Source: Paramecium sonneborni (lineage: Eukaryota; Ciliophora; Oligohymenophorea; Peniculida; Parameciidae). From it: DNA of 64,000 nucleotides. The translations under genes were made by a program, and so were the position numbers. The notes beneath the pieces were generated by a model. The model saw only the letters and a list, made by a program, of their open reading frames with translations. It ran no database searches and had not been told where the DNA came from. Below are positions 39,217 through 52,464 of the stretch, piece by piece. Position 1 is the stretch's first letter. Each line of letters opens with the position of its first letter. The DNA lies in the NCBI GenBank assembly GCA_905182985.1, contig CAJJDN010000010.1:405997-469996 (forward strand), given 5' to 3'.

Positions 39217-42200
39217 TCATTTTATTTAAAAGCCGAATTGTCCATTTTTCAATTCAATTTCTGAAAAAGTCTTGTTGGTTTGCTTATTCTCAAGTTGCCT
39301 TTTTTTTCTCAAAAATGTAGAAGGTCTTTTGAATTTGCCCTGAATAGGATAAAGTTTAATACTTGAATAGAATTAGGATCAGCATCAATAAGTACTTATT
39401 CTCTGAATAATTCAATAGATTAAAAGTATTAATCAGGAATTTGTTTAATCAAATAACCAATAACTAAACTAGACATACCAATAAGAACACAGATGAAATG
39501 ATGAGAGAAATTTAAAGGAGTGACTTTAACAGCTTTACCTCCGAATTAACTATAAGAATAATGATAAACAGTGTACACAATAATGATTTAGACAAGAATG
39601 GTTCCTACGATAACAGATAGAAAAAGCCAATTGTTAAAGAAGCCTTGAAAAACATTCAATTCAGTTCTTTTTAATTTCCTTGCATTGATTTCATTAAAGA
39701 CTTATAGAAATACAAAGACATGAAAGAATATAGTATAATGTTATTAATAGATGGGACTAAAATAAATGAGATTGTTACTTGTATTATTCATCAAGTCTAT
39801 GTCCTCTACTAGATGGGATTTAAAATATTGAATCACCTTTGAATAATATGATGAGTAGAACAAACAATTAGAAAGCAGCTTAACATAATATAGTTCTCCA
39901 CATTCCAGGTGTAATCATATGTTCTTTTCGAGCATATGGTCTACGAGTGAGTAATTCATCATTAGGTGGTTCAGTGGCTAAAGCAAGAGATGCAAGTGTA
40001 TCCATAATTAGATTAACCCATAACATTTAAATACTTGTTAAAGGAGATTCTTTTAAAAAGACTCCACCTAAAAACGCCATTGAGACAGCAACTACATTGA
40101 CAGTCACTTAAAAAACAAGGAATTTTCTGATACAATCAAATATATTTCTACCCCATTTCATAGCAGTTACAATAGATGCAAAATTGTCATCTAAAAGTAT
40201 GATACCTGCTGCTTCTTTTGCTACTTCTGTTCCTTAAATACCCATAGCAAAACCAACATCTGCTTTTTTTAAAGCTGGAGCATCGTTTGTTCCATCTCCT
40301 GTTACAGCAACAACATTATCAAGCTATTTTAAACCTGTTACTAATAAAAATTTATCTTCAGGAGAAGATCTTGCCAATACTCTTAATTCATTAGCAATTA
40401 TTGTAAAATTTTAAAGATTTTTAACTTTAGGAATATCTTGATCTCCTTATTTCTCATATATCAAACCTTCAATCATTTATCTAAAGGTTTTGCCTTCCAA
40501 AACAGCTAGAGAATCTTCATGATTTTCATAATTTTAAGACAATATTCCTGCTTATTTAGATATGGCTACAGCTGTATCAAAATTATCTCCAGTTACCATT
40601 CTTACTATTACACCTGCTTCCTTACATTACTAAACTGCTTTTACTATACCTTATTTTAAAGGATCTTACAATCCTGTAATTCCAATAATTGTATATGATT
40701 TATCAATTAAATCTTCAATATTATTAAAATCCTCTGTCTTTGTTGGTCTTCCTTATAACATTGTCTCTCTATACAGTAAAAGAATTGATCTTAGTGATTA
40801 TGAAGCATAATTTTTTATTACTGCATTCACTTTCTACTTGTAATCATTTGTAATTCTATTAATTAATTTATTTATTGTACACTACTGGTCTTCCTTCACT
40901 ATTTATATAATGAGTACATTTATCCAAAAGCATATCAGGAGCTCCCTTTGTAAAAATTGTAAACTAGGTTCTATTTCCTTATAAATCAAGTACGATTGTC
41001 ATCTTTTTTTTTTCAGAATTAAAAGGAAATTTCTTTTTTATTTTTTCTCCCATATTCTATCTTATCTATCTAAAATCGTATCCAAATTTATAAGCCATTT
41101 CTAATAAAGCACATTCTGTCTTATTACCTATATGTTCAAACTTACCGTTTTCATTTATTTATGGATGTGCCATTGAATTCAAACATATGCCTTCACATAA
41201 TAAGGATAATGTTGAACTTTTTATTAATTTTGTATCTAATATATTAAAATCTTTGTCTTCAATATATAAATTTGTGACAGCCATTTTATTCTCTGTTAAA
41301 GTCCCTGTTTTGTCACTACAGATATTATTTGCTCCTCCCATTGTCTCACAAGCAGATAAATATCTAACCAGATTCTTTTCATCTTTCATCTTTCCAACTG
41401 AATAAGCCAATGCTATTGTCACTGCTAATGGCAACCCTTCTGGAACAGCCACTACTATAATTGTGACAGAAACTATAAAAAAATTTAAAATCTCTTTTAT
41501 AGCATGAGCAGAAAATAAAGGATAATCATTAAAAACAGCGTCAAATAATAAATGAAGTGACATTGCAAGAAAAGTTACAATAGCTGCTCCTAATCCATAT
41601 TGACCAATTTAATCAGCTAATATTCCAAGTTTCTCTTATAATGGAGTTTTATCATCTTTGGTTTATTATGTCAATAGTTTTTTGGAAATACCCCACTAAG
41701 AATTTTCTCCCACAGCTAAAACAAGGATTTCGCCAGTGCCATCTATAATTGATGATCCACTAATTAAAAATGAATTAGCATTTTCTTTTTAATTAAGTTT
41801 TTCATAAGATTGTGGAACAATTTTTTTAATAGGTTTAGTTTCTCCAGTAACAGATGATTCATCTGCTGTTAATTCACTTGATTCTAGAACTAATCCATCA
41901 ACAGGCATTTTTTCTCCAGTATCTACAATCATAATATCTCCAACAACCAATTCATATATATTAAGACTAACAATTTTAGCTGCCCTCTTAACATTTACAT
42001 TCCTATTTTCTGCTATAGCATTTAATTTTCTAAATTGTTAATCTTTCACATAATTATTCCCAGCTGTAACAGATACAATAATTATTACTGCTATAAATAT
42101 TGCCATTCCATCCATCCATCCCTTGATTTTGTTAAAAATGTATAATTTACTTCTTTCCAACCTTCAGTCCATACACCTATTATCAAATTTACTGCTGCTG

Positions 42201-42632
42201 CTAAACATAATATTCTTAACATTTAATCCTCAAAATTTTCAAGTATCTATTTAGTCTTTATTTATTTATACATATTCTATTAAACTTTTTGGTTCTTTTA
42301 CATCTGGTTTGTTATCTCCAAAACTAATTTAAATCTACAATTATTATACTTTTTAACTCTCAATTCCATATCATTAATATTTGTTCCATCTAATCCTTTC
42401 TAACAATTTATTCAACTTTATTACTTTTGGATCTGTCTTTAATTTTTATATTAATCCTTAAACCTTTCCAAATCTAGATAACATTTCTATACTTGAACCA
42501 TCTCTTATATTATCAGGAATAAACATTTAACTTAAAATCTAATTAAAAATCTTACGACAACTCTTTTGCTGTCATCCCAAAATCAGTTTAGGCTTCTTCA
42601 TTCAAAAGTGGCTCCTTGATTTAAGTTGCCAT
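39217..42632 (-). CDS. Plasma-membrane-type Ca2+-transporting P-type ATPase (PMCA)
   Basis: A P2B ATPase of about 1,071 residues that exports Ca2+. Visible: MTAKELSQMF and KGLDG (PMCA N-terminal signature), [20 protein letters not shown] (M1), actuator TGE in [10 protein letters not shown]4 [12 protein letters not shown] with the Ca-site Pro-Glu, phosphorylation site [14 protein letters not shown] nucleotide domain, [12 protein letters not shown] hinge, M6 [22 protein letters not shown], and FQGFFNN near M9. The basic tail [20 protein letters not shown] could be a calmodulin-binding segment. Eight short introns were inferred (25, 25, 26, 25, 29, 25, 22, 23 nt from 5' to 3'), giving an exact multiple of three. 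It converges with the upstream sensor gene, 47 bp apart. Confidence 0.95.
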
Positions 42633-42654
42633 TTAAAATAAATTATTTTAATTA

Positions 42655-43741
42655 TCAAAACTCACTTAATTCTTATTTAATAAATTAATCATAATCAATT
42701 TTATCAATATAATGAGTCATCATCATTTATGGTGTTGCCATTAATTACAAATTTATACTCTCATTATTATGTTGAATGATAACATTCTTACTGTAAAAAT
42801 AATTTATTTCACCACTTGATATCAATTTTACTTTCTTCTCTTAAATATCATAGAAAAACGCATTCTCACTATTTAATTCATTATTAAAGCAATTTATCAG
42901 AATTATATTATCTTTAATTTAAGCATCTCTTATTTAAAATGAATACTATATGTCCAATTCATGTAGATACTCATTACCATTCTCTATGCAATAAAAAAGA
43001 AGATATTATTTACTAACTCCATTAGAATTATATACAAATATTAAATCATCAAAATACTAAAATACTAAATATTTTAATTACATTAAGTACTTTAACTATT
43101 GTTCCTCTTAATTCATTCTTTGTCTCTTTTACTTATATTATTTTTCTCTAAACTTAATTTTCATCATAAATTATAAATTATACTGTTTTATTTGTTGGAG
43201 AGTTAGGATTCATCATAAAGCATCTCTATCTACTTATTGGAGAAACCACTAAAGATCTTACAGATGCTGAAAATTTAACCTCCTATAACAATTCCAATTT
43301 CTGAATATCATAAATTTTCATAGTATATTGACCTACATTTTGTTGCTATTCAGCATTTATACTCTATTTGCTTAAAAAAAATAAGAATTGATCTTGTCCA
43401 TTATTCTATATAGAAAAATGATTATATTCTCCTTTTTCAATTTATATTGAAGAATCTACCTCTATTTTTTCTTAAAGATTATAAGTTATTAAATTTGAGT
43501 CTTTCAATATAAGAATTCTATTTTAATTTATATAGAACAACTAATCATAAGTTTATCTCATTAGTAAATCTACATTTTAATTCAAAAATTATAATCTCCA
43601 AACCTCTTTCAAATTCTATTTTCCTATATTCTCATATAAAATTGTAATTTTTTCATTAGGATTATGGTTTATTGGAATGTAAATTTTAAATGTTGATAGC
43701 ATTACTTTACTTATTTGAACTTCAATAGATGAATCAAACAT
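42655..43741 (-). CDS. Unknown protein, beta-rich (propeller-like?)
   Basis: 353 residues with one 25-nt intron (43057-43081) joining VKVLN to YFDDLIFVYNSNGV. The composition is beta-strand-rich with repeated short units (QTYDQLFYINQNRILILKDSN, QYTMKIYDIQKLELLQEVKF, FIIYDENQVQRKIIQ, AFFYDIQEKKVKLISSG), which would suit a WD-like propeller without the WD signature. No catalytic motif. It ends 23 bp upstream of the Ca2+-ATPase start on the same strand. Confidence 0.65.
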
Positions 43742-44143
43742 TTTTTATAATTTAATTAATTAATAATCATTAATTACTAATATAATCCAAAATTCCTCTT
43801 TTATGTTCTTTAAAATAAGAAATCTTAATGATTTTAGATTTTTAAAATAATTTCACAATATAAATTGTACTATTATTCTTGATGTTTAATATCTGTAAAT
43901 CTAAAATTATTATACAACCCTTTTATAAGAAATTAAAGAAATAATTTATCAAAATAAAGATTCTTAAATTGAGTTAACATTGAACCTTTTCAACAGCAAA
44001 ATCGTTTAGGTTTGTAAAAATCTCTTGGTTATAACCATTTTCTTAATTTACTTTGATTTTATCAATTACAATAACCTACTAAATTAAGATGTGCGATGTT
44101 GCTATAAATTTTACGAAGTTTCAGATATAAATTATTATAATAT
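43742..44143. promoter_or_regulatory. Divergent intergenic region
   Basis: 402 bp of AT-rich sequence between divergent genes. Short frames only; nothing recognisable. Confidence 0.45.
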
Positions 44144-44727
44144 ATGAGAAATAAAAATTGCTTATCTTTCGAACCATTTAAGACTTATTAATCTATTAAA
44201 TTGAGTACTTTAATCTAAGACATTCATTAAGCTGGTAGAAATTTGTATACCTCTTCAGAACATACATCTAATTTTGATAATACATTACCTTGTTTAAAGA
44301 AAGGAGAATAAAGAAAGTTTGTTAATCGCATCTATCAGAGCTACTAGATGGAAAAAAAAGCTGTATAACAAGGACTTTTAACACCACAGCATCTGAATAA
44401 ATACTTATAGCCAAGAAAAAGTAACTTATACTAAAGCCATATTTAGAACATTTTGATTTGAAAAAACAAATAAACTTCTTAAAAAAAACTAAGTTTTAAA
44501 CCTCTATTTAAAAACTCAGGGCTGCAAATATAATACTTAATGGATAAAAAAGTTAATAAGGAAAAAATGAGATTATTCAAGAGACTATTGAGAGTAAAAA
44601 AGGTTAATTACATGATATTGAATTCATTCAAAAAATGAATGAATGTTAATTACAATAAAGAATGGGGAAACTTTTTAAATTAAAGACATCTCCATTGTTA
44701 TTCAGTAATCAAGTTACGGAAGGTTGA
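44144..44727 (+). CDS. Small protein of unknown function
   Basis: 185 residues after removal of a 26-nt intron (44421-44446), which otherwise leaves a premature TGA. The sequence is basic and helical (LPCLKKGEQRKFVNRIYQSYQMEKKAV, then KKHFDLKKQINFLKKTKFQTSIQKLRAAN and IEFIQKMNECQLQQRMGKLF). No domain recognised. Splicing to an exact multiple of three and a sensible composition support a real gene. Confidence 0.65.
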
Positions 44728-45385
44728 GTCAAAAAATTTTTATATTTTTTTTAATCTTTATATAATGATTGCAATGCCAATTTAATAAAATAAAATCAAG
44801 TAAATTAAATTCATATATCCTATTAATTAATTTATTTGAAAATTTAAGAAAACATTTTCATTGATTTATTATAAATTAGAGTCTTACTAGGATATTGAAT
44901 TCATTTCAAAAATATAATTAATAATAAAAATCACTGAGGTGGCCATTACTAAAGTTTCTCTAAAATAGAAATTTTAAATCTATATGATTATATATATAAT
45001 TTATTGATACTTTAAAAAGCTAAACTAATATTTATCAGTATCAATAAAATTATTTTATAGTTTTTAAGATTAATATTATAATTTTCTTAAGAATATTAAA
45101 TTTTGTAAATTAAAGATTATTATGGAAACCATTCTGCATATTTTTAATTGTAAAAAGTAAATATATTTAAATAAAAGTTAAATTTAAAGATGGAATTACA
45201 AATTTAAGATTTGAAAGTTTTTAATCTTAATTGAACCTTAAGTAAATAAATAAATTTTTTTATATTACATGAGAAATAAAATTCATTAAGCTAATTTTAT
45301 TAAAATTGATCTAAATTTAGAATTAAAAAATGTTTAGTCTTTTGAAATAAATAAATTTCATTCATTTTAAAGTTGATTTTGATAA
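44728..45385. other. Intergenic, tail to tail
   Basis: 658 bp of very AT-rich sequence. No frame of protein-like composition, no repeat array and no RNA gene was recognised. Confidence 0.5.
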
Positions 45386-45875
45386 TCATTAAGTAGGAGA
45401 AATTAATAAATTTATCAATTCTATTTTAGTTTGTGATACGAGAATAGAAATAAGATCAATTTTTTGTTTTATTGACTTTAACTATTTTACTTAGATTAAT
45501 AATTATTGTTCATTAATTTTGCATTTTTTTTATATTTTTTCTTCATGACTGCTTAATTCTAATTTAGGGGATGAAATGGCATCAGCTTAATGAATAAGAT
45601 TAGAAAATACTTGTATCTGATTATTGTTGTAATTTGATAAATCTATTTCTTAACATTCTATCTGATTTATTTGAAAATTTAGAAGCTATTTTCTTCCATT
45701 TTCTCCCTATTGATGCAACCTATTGACATAATAGATCATCTTCTTCTTGAGTAAAATACGATGTTCTTTTTTTATTAACTTTTGAATTAGAATCTTATAT
45801 AAAATGATCCCAATTCCAATCTCTGCTGAAATCGTTATCCACAATATCTTCAGAGAAACTATATTTTCTGAACAT
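45386..45875 (-). CDS. Myb/SANT-domain protein
   Basis: 154 residues. Residues about 40-90 form one Myb/SANT repeat: FTQEEDDLLCQQVASIGRKWKKIASKFSNKSDRMLRNRFIKL, with the three spaced aromatics (F/W) on helices 1-3 and the RNRFIKL recognition-helix end. A 25-nt intron (45586-45610) leads to a helical Gln/Lys-rich C-terminus. A single repeat with a strongly basic third helix suggests DNA binding, in the manner of SNAPc/CDC5-type single repeats, though SANT histone binding is possible. It sits 73 bp downstream of the NEK gene on the same strand. Confidence 0.8.
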
Positions 45876-45948
45876 ACTATTTTAAGAATAATATTATAAT
45901 AAATTTAAAAACGATAATTTCTTTAACTTGAGTAATATAATTCAAAAC

Positions 45949-48347
45949 TCAGTATTTTCTATTATTAATCTATTGTCGTAGTAACACTTATCTATCCTGT
46001 TAACGAAGTCTACAATAGAGTAAATTTTTACTAATATTTTATTAAGTTTTGATCAGAGGCATGCCTTTAATAATTATCAATAGGGTAATAGTGATTATAA
46101 TTCCCTGTAATAAAGTTATTCTAAGGTCTTGACTCTGACTTAATAATTCTATCATTTTATTAAAAAATATTATTTGATTAAGGCCTTGAAGGTTTTCCAG
46201 CAGGTCTAATAGCTTATTAATTGGGAGATGAAAATTCTTTTTTTTGATTATAATCTGATTATCTTTATTTAATGACTTTGGCTTAAGTTGGGAATACTTA
46301 AGGCCTTTCAGTTTTTTAAGATTCCCTAACATTAGAAGAAGGTAAAGCAGATTAGGGATGAGCAGGATACCTTTCAGTAATAGGTTTTTAATAAGGACTA
46401 TATTATTATCTAGGAGCAGCTGATTATGGAGTTTATGAAGGTCTATGTTATGAAATTTCTTAATGATAGGGCCTGTTATATTGATTTGAATAATTTTAAT
46501 TAATGTTAATAGATTAGCTATTAATTGGTCTTTGTTATATTTAATTTCCATAATTAGCTCTTTAACCACTATATATAGATTAAATTAATACTTATATCCA
46601 ATTTATATATTTTATTGTTCCATTGATCTGGTGATTGGAGAATAAGAGTTTTGATTTCTAGGTTATTATTAATTAATATAATTTGCATAAGAATAATCTC
46701 TAGGTTAAGCAGATATAGGTGATACTCGTCTAAATTATTATTATTATTCATGTTATTCTCTTTATTATTTTTCCATTAAAAGTCTTTATTATTCTCTGCT
46801 CTCTCTAAGTTTAGCTTCTTAAATTTATTTCTCTTTAGCCTCTTTAGCTTCTTTAGCTTCTTTAGCAAGTTTAGCATCTCTAGCATCTCTTTCTCTTTTA
46901 TCTCTTAATAATTAATCTTTTTCTCTTTATTGTCTTATTTCTCTTTCTCTTTATTCTTTCAATTCATGAGCTCTCTCATATGGATTTTATCTTTAATTTA
47001 TTTAAGCAGACTAAGGCTTTTCTGTTTTATTATTTAATGATGATTATCTAACTTATACTTAAGATTGTTAAACAGAACTATGATTTTTATCCATAATAGA
47101 ATTGTTTTTAATTTATTAAGGAGATTATTATTATGCTTGTATTACATTAACTTAACTTTGACTAACTCTAGATTCAGAAATCGGAAGATTTTAACTTTAA
47201 GGATATCTAAATGGACTAGTAGATTTATCTGTAGATTTATTATCTTAAACTCTATCTGCACTGATATTCGGATTGACTTCATCATAGTTTGACTGTAATT
47301 TATTTAATAATTAATACCTTAGGTAATTAGTTTTTCAATTATTTAAAATTATTTGGAAATTGAATGGTTTCCATTAATGTTTTATTAATTGGTTTTGTTT
47401 CTATATTAGTTTCTAAATTTTTCATATATTTTTAAACTATTGGATTGGCAAGTATTTAATCACAAGTAGGCCGTTGAATAGGTTGTATTTTCAATAAACT
47501 TGAGATTATTTATGATAAATCTCTTGAAAAATGATTAGGTATTTAATCATATGTTCCTCTTTAAACCTTTTGAAAAAGCACATCCATATCTTTTGCTCTA
47601 AAAGGAGTCTAAAGACAACACATTTCATATACTACACATCCAAGAGACCTTAAAATATAAGAATACTGATTACCAGATATCACTTTTCATATCATATGGT
47701 TAATCTCTCCATACTTCTGGACTAGCATAATATGGAGTACCTGTTTAAGTATATACAAAGCCACCTTTAGCAACTTTAGAAACATTTAAATCTCCTAATT
47801 TGAATGTTCCATCACTAGATAAAAAAACATTAGCAGACTTTAAATCTCTATGTACTACTTTTTAATCATGAAGTGCCTTTAATCTTTCAGTTATATTTAA
47901 TTCATATACCCTAAAGTCATATGAATCAATGCTCTCCATATATCCATTTCCTAAAAGGGAGTAGAACCTCTTGCTTGAGAAATCTTTTTATACACATCTC
48001 CACCTGACAATAGTTCCATTACTATACATAAGCATTATGATGGTTCATCTATAAATGCTTCCTTTTTAAAATCAAAAAAAAAGAACTTACTTTATATGCA
48101 ACAATATGTTTGTCATTTATTGAATATAAAAACCTGACTTCGTTTAATGCATTCTATTTTTCCTTCGGTTTTAAGTTAGCTATTTTCACTTTTTTTAAAG
48201 CATATTCTTATCCATCTGCTATCCTTTTAACCTAAAAATAATTCATGCTTTTAATACTTTGTAAACATTGCTGAAAGAACCAGATCCTAACTCTTAGATT
48301 ATTTAGAAATCTTATAATGTAGATAAGTGGCTTGATTAAACGTTCAT
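45949..48347 (-). CDS. NEK-family protein kinase with long Pro/Gln-rich tail
   Basis: 740 residues. The kinase domain (about 13-270) has GSGSFSNVYK, EYALKKVK, MELLSGGDVYKKI, VVHRDLKSANVFL, then GDLNVSKVAK where most kinases have DFG, GTPYYASPEVW and KSDIWSLGCVVYEM. The HRDLKSAN and DLN combination is characteristic of NEKs from ciliates and green algae. It is followed by a KEAKEAKEAKEK coiled coil and a 350-residue tail rich in Pro, Gln, Ser and Arg. NEKs act at basal bodies and cilia. Seven introns of 22-29 nt were inferred; the spliced length is an exact multiple of three. It starts 159 bp from the divergent ankyrin-PH-AGC kinase gene. Confidence 0.88.
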
Positions 48348-48506
48348 ATTTAATTAAAAATAATAATATTTACTAATTAAACTAACATAAATAAATTTAT
48401 TCTGTCTCTAAATCAAAAATGAAACTTTTTTTTCTATTCATTTATTCACTTAATAAGTTGTAAATATATTTTACTAATAAAATATTAATTAACCTATCTT
48501 ATTAAA
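48348..48506. promoter_or_regulatory. Shared promoter region between two divergent kinase genes
   Basis: 159 bp separate the NEK (-) and ankyrin-PH-AGC kinase (+) starts. AT-rich with no recognisable motif. Co-regulation of the pair is possible but not shown. Confidence 0.45.
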
Positions 48507-51144
48507 ATGAAAATTAAGCTTAAATTTTTTAATGCATGGGGAGAATTGTAAAATATCATTATTGAAATATCATCTAAAGAAACTGTTTAAGCTTTAAGAT
48601 TTTAAATCGAAAGAACAACTTAAATTGAAGTAGATGATCAAAAACTTTATATAGTTCATAATAGAGAAATGAAAGAAATATGTAAATGTGAATATTTAAG
48701 TTAAATTAAACTTCTTAATGAGGGAGTTTTATTTGTTAAAAATAACTAAGATTCATTTAGTGTTAGAGCATCCAAAATTTAACAAAATGATTCATTCGAA
48801 TCATTGAATTAAAATACTGCTTCAACTCTAAAAAAGTCATTTCCCAATTCATTTTCATAAAAGGATAAGAATATTATTTACAATAGTTTTCTTGCAATCT
48901 AAATTGATTAATTTTATGAATATATATAGAAGAATAATTTTGAAGAAGCTAAAACATTACTTTATTAGCATCTCGAATAAAAAGAGTTTTTCTTGAATGA
49001 TATTAATATCTTTGGTTGGTCAGCTTTACATCTTTCAGTTTTAGTTGGTTGTGATAAACTATTTTTATTATTATTAAATGAAGGAGCAAACATAAATTTG
49101 CAAACTAAAGATGGCTGGGATTGTCTATCTTTATCTGTTTGCCTAAGACATAAAACTAGTATTAATATTCTTATTATTTAAAGTAATATGTTTACTACTT
49201 GCATAATAAAAATTAGATGTAAATCAACTAAATAAGCATGGAACAGCTTTACATATAGCAGCTTAAAATGATGATATTGAAATTGCTTAATTATTACTCA
49301 ATCATCCTAAGATAGATATTAAGTAAAATATCTATTCATCAAATAGTATTTCAGATTAAAATAATAAAAGACCTATTGATATTGCACGCAATAAAGTAAA
49401 GTAACTTTTAAAATATGAAAATGAATAATAAATTACTTAAACTCATAGAACCTCATTTATTTCCTCTATGATTGGAATTAGTTTAGACAATCTGGTAAAG
49501 GATGTAAATTTTTATCAAATTACTTAGAGACTTTCATAATAAATAAACCATAACGACCACCAATATTAAAAGGGAAGGTTTATAAAGTTAATTATTTTAA
49601 ATTGAGAATGTACGAACGATACATTATTGTAGATCCAGATACTGACACTATAGCTAAATTTAAAAATATTTAAGATATTCCAAGAAATCCTAAGTAATCT
49701 ACTAATATATATTAAAAGTCAAATTATTCCTTTAGAGAGTATACATGATATAAAAGTATCTAAAGATGAATGGTTTTAGGAAGAAGATTATTTTTATTTA
49801 GAAATCAAATACTTTTCAAAACACATTTTTATAGCTTTAAAAACTTAAGCAGCAGCTAGAAGATGGTATGAAGGATTAAAAAATTGTGTTGGTTATTCTA
49901 GATACATTAGATAGAATATAAAATCAATTGAAGAATAAAAAAATGCCTTAAGAGCATTTGCATTAATGATGGCAAAACCAAATTCTATTATTAACATTGA
50001 AGATGGCATTTTGGAAGATAATTTAGAGTTTAAATAAAAATAAATAATTAATAAAAATAGATAAAATTCTGATTTAAATAGTGTTACTGAAGAAGATTCA
50101 GAAATAGATATTATTATAGAATAGAGTAATTCTTAAAGTCTTTAAGATAAAATAAACCTTTCTAGTTTTTAAATAATAGAAATGATTGGTAAAGGAAGTT
50201 TTGGAAATGTATACAAAGCTAAATATAAACATATCAATTGTGCTATAAAATAATAAGAAAAAGATAAACTAATTAGAAATGGTTTTCTTAAATATATAAT
50301 TTCTGAATTATAAATTCTGAGATAAATAAGACATCCATTTATTGTAAAATTGTTTCTATCATTCTAAGTATTATAATTGAAATTAATAAGACTTAAATCT
50401 ATTTGTATATAGTGACAGAATTATGCCCTGCAGGAGACTTATCAAAGTATATGACAAGAGGGTAAATTTTGAATGAATATACAGCTAAATTTATTATAGC
50501 CTAAATAATTTTAGCAATTGAATATCTACATTAATAACAAATTATTTATAGAGATTTAAAACCTGAAAATATTTTAATTGATTAAGATGGATATATTAAA
50601 CTTACTGATTTTGGATTATGTAAATAATTTGATGGAGATGACTTTACTGCGACTAGTTTTTGTGGTTCTCCTGCTTATCTTCCTCCTGAATTAGTTGCAG
50701 GAGGAGTTTCATAAAAAGCAACAGATATTTATTAAATTGGTACTGTCCTATATGAAATGTTAACTGGTTATCCACCCTTTTATTCTCAAGATTTAAAAAG
50801 TATAATGGAAAAAATCAAATATGGTATTAATAATTAAATTGTTAGAATCATTATTTATACCAAAAAATTTAAGTTTAGAAGCATAAGATCTTTTAAAAAG
50901 GATGCTCAAAAAAGATCCTTAAGAAAGATTAGGATTTAATGATGTTTCTGTATTAAAGAAACATATTTTCTTTGCTGAAATTGAATGGGATAGACTATAT
51001 GCAAAATAATATAAGCCTCCTCATCTTATTCTTTATTCTCAACATAATGTTTCTAGAAATGGATAATAGATAACCAAAGAAGACAATGTAAAAATTAGAA
51101 TTTAATAATTAGAAAATTATAGATATAGATTATTAAGATGGTGA
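48507..51144 (+). CDS. Ankyrin-PH-AGC kinase fusion protein
   Basis: 838 residues in four parts. Residues 1-75 resemble a ubiquitin-like fold (KIKLKFFNAWGELQ, VQALRFQIERTTQIEVDDQKLYIVH). Residues 155-290 are ankyrin repeats (FGWSALHLSVLVGCDKLFLLLLNEGANINLQTKDG, HGTALHIAAQNDDIEIAQLLL). Residues 320-430 look like a PH domain (LKGKVYKVNYFKLRMYERYIIVDPDTD...WYEGLKN). An AGC kinase follows (GKGSFGNVYKA, CAIKQ, YRDLKPENIL, DFGLC, FCGSPAYLPPEL). DIYQIG replaces the usual DxWxLG. The C-terminal AGC tail is short, without a clear hydrophobic motif. PH lipid binding probably recruits the kinase to membranes. Five introns (25, 26, 25, 23, 22 nt). Confidence 0.85.
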
Positions 51145-51210
51145 TATGAAATTCAACTTTATAGATAATTGGGATTCATCCTATATATGAATATTTATTT
51201 ATATAAATAT

Positions 51211-51887
51211 TCATTCAATTTTAAGCCTTTTAACAATAAATTGATGGAAGCTAGCGAAATCAGTTCGAGTTTTGTTATTACGTTTAAGCCTCTCCTCATA
51301 TTTTCTTTCTTATAAATATGTCTTGAATTTAGGATTCTTTATTAAAAAATTCTTTAGATTTCTAAAATTAGCTTTCTTATCATTCATATCTCCTTCAGCT
51401 TATATTGTTTTTTTTTCATTATTTTTGGTTTTCAAAATGAAATATGGCTATTCATTCATCTGTTTTAATTCATAATTAATTGCCCTGCAAAGAGATACTG
51501 ACATATGGTTAGAAGTTGGATGTCTTGTTTAAGTGTGGGGTGGCTAGTTAATAATTATATTGATACAAAAGGAAGTATAATAGATTCATTAGATGATTAG
51601 AAATCATAAAGTTCATCATTCGATTACAGTTCATTAAGTTCATGGAAAGATATCCGATAAATTTCAATATTCTTATCGGGTTGTTTTTTTTTATTATCTG
51701 GTTAGAAAGATTCAATTTTTTCTGTAGATATTTGTTCCTCCATAGATTCGAATTGTGGGTTGTTTTTATATTTCTATATTTTCTCGTTAATTTATTCGGA
51801 GAATTCAGGCTCTTCTTATTAGCTCTTAAGATATTGATCTACTTAAATCCTCTCCATATTTTGATCTTGGCTACGATTAATCATCAT
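51211..51887 (-). CDS. Unknown charged protein
   Basis: 217 residues with one 23-nt intron (51544-51566), which brings HPTSNHMSVSLCRAINYELK in frame. The first half is acidic and Gln/Glu-rich (QVDQYLKSQQEEPEFSEQINEKIQKY); the second is strongly basic (NDKKANFRNLKNFLIKNPKFKTYLQERKYEERLKRNNKTR), a possible nucleic-acid-binding region. No family recognised. It converges with the AGC kinase gene, 66 bp apart. Confidence 0.68.
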
Positions 51888-52233
51888 TAGACGGGTTGCT
51901 AGATTTATAAATATTATTTAACATAAAATTAATAATCAAAAATAATTTAATATGCCTCCTTAGGCCCAATAAATTTATAATTTTAGAATTAATCAACTTA
52001 AAAAAAATTTACATTAACTAATAATTATATAAGTAATAAACTGAAAATTATATTGTGATTCATATTTAAATTGTCTTTCTAATTCCATAAAATATATTAT
52101 CCTATATAGAGCTATTTAATTTATCATTCTCTTGAAATGCTTAATCACTTCTGAATATAAAAAGCATTTAAAATCTTTATCCATAAATAGAAAAAAGTAA
52201 ATAAAAAATAACTGAAGACATAATAAATTGAAA
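51888..52233. other. Intergenic
   Basis: 346 bp of AT-rich sequence, no gene seen. Confidence 0.5.
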
Positions 52234-52464
52234 ATGGAGGAGACTTTAAATAAGATTAAGAGAAAGAATTTTTAAATGAAAGGATGTTTTAATAGGAAAT
52301 AAAATTTAGTTGATTAAAAAATCTAAAATTTCGAAAGATGGTATTATGATAATGATATTCATTTATTTAAATAAATGGGATATATAATCAATAATTTAGA
52401 TAAAAATTAACTCAAAAATCAGTAGTTTGTATCATATGATGTATATAATAAAAATATAAATTGA
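52234..52464 (+). CDS. Possible small protein (76 residues)
   Basis: An ATG-to-TGA frame encoding 76 residues of plausible composition (MEETLNKIKRKNFQ, FERWYYDNDIHLFKQMGYIINNLD). No intron and no homologue recognised. AT-rich DNA read with one stop codon gives such frames by chance, so confidence is low. Confidence 0.35.

Noticed and set aside
41187..41405. Plus-strand 72-residue frame
   Set aside because: It is antisense to the DKTGT region of the Ca2+-ATPase, which is unmistakable on the minus strand.
46042..46569. A 175-residue minus-strand frame under the standard code
   Set aside because: It is one frame off the Pro/Gln-rich tail of the NEK gene, which reads continuously in the ciliate code and splices in frame.
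51272..51890. Plus-strand hydrophobic frames that resemble membrane proteins
   Set aside because: They are antisense to a well-formed minus-strand gene (51211-51887) whose intron restores frame; Phe/Leu richness arises from reading Lys/Glu codons on the opposite strand.
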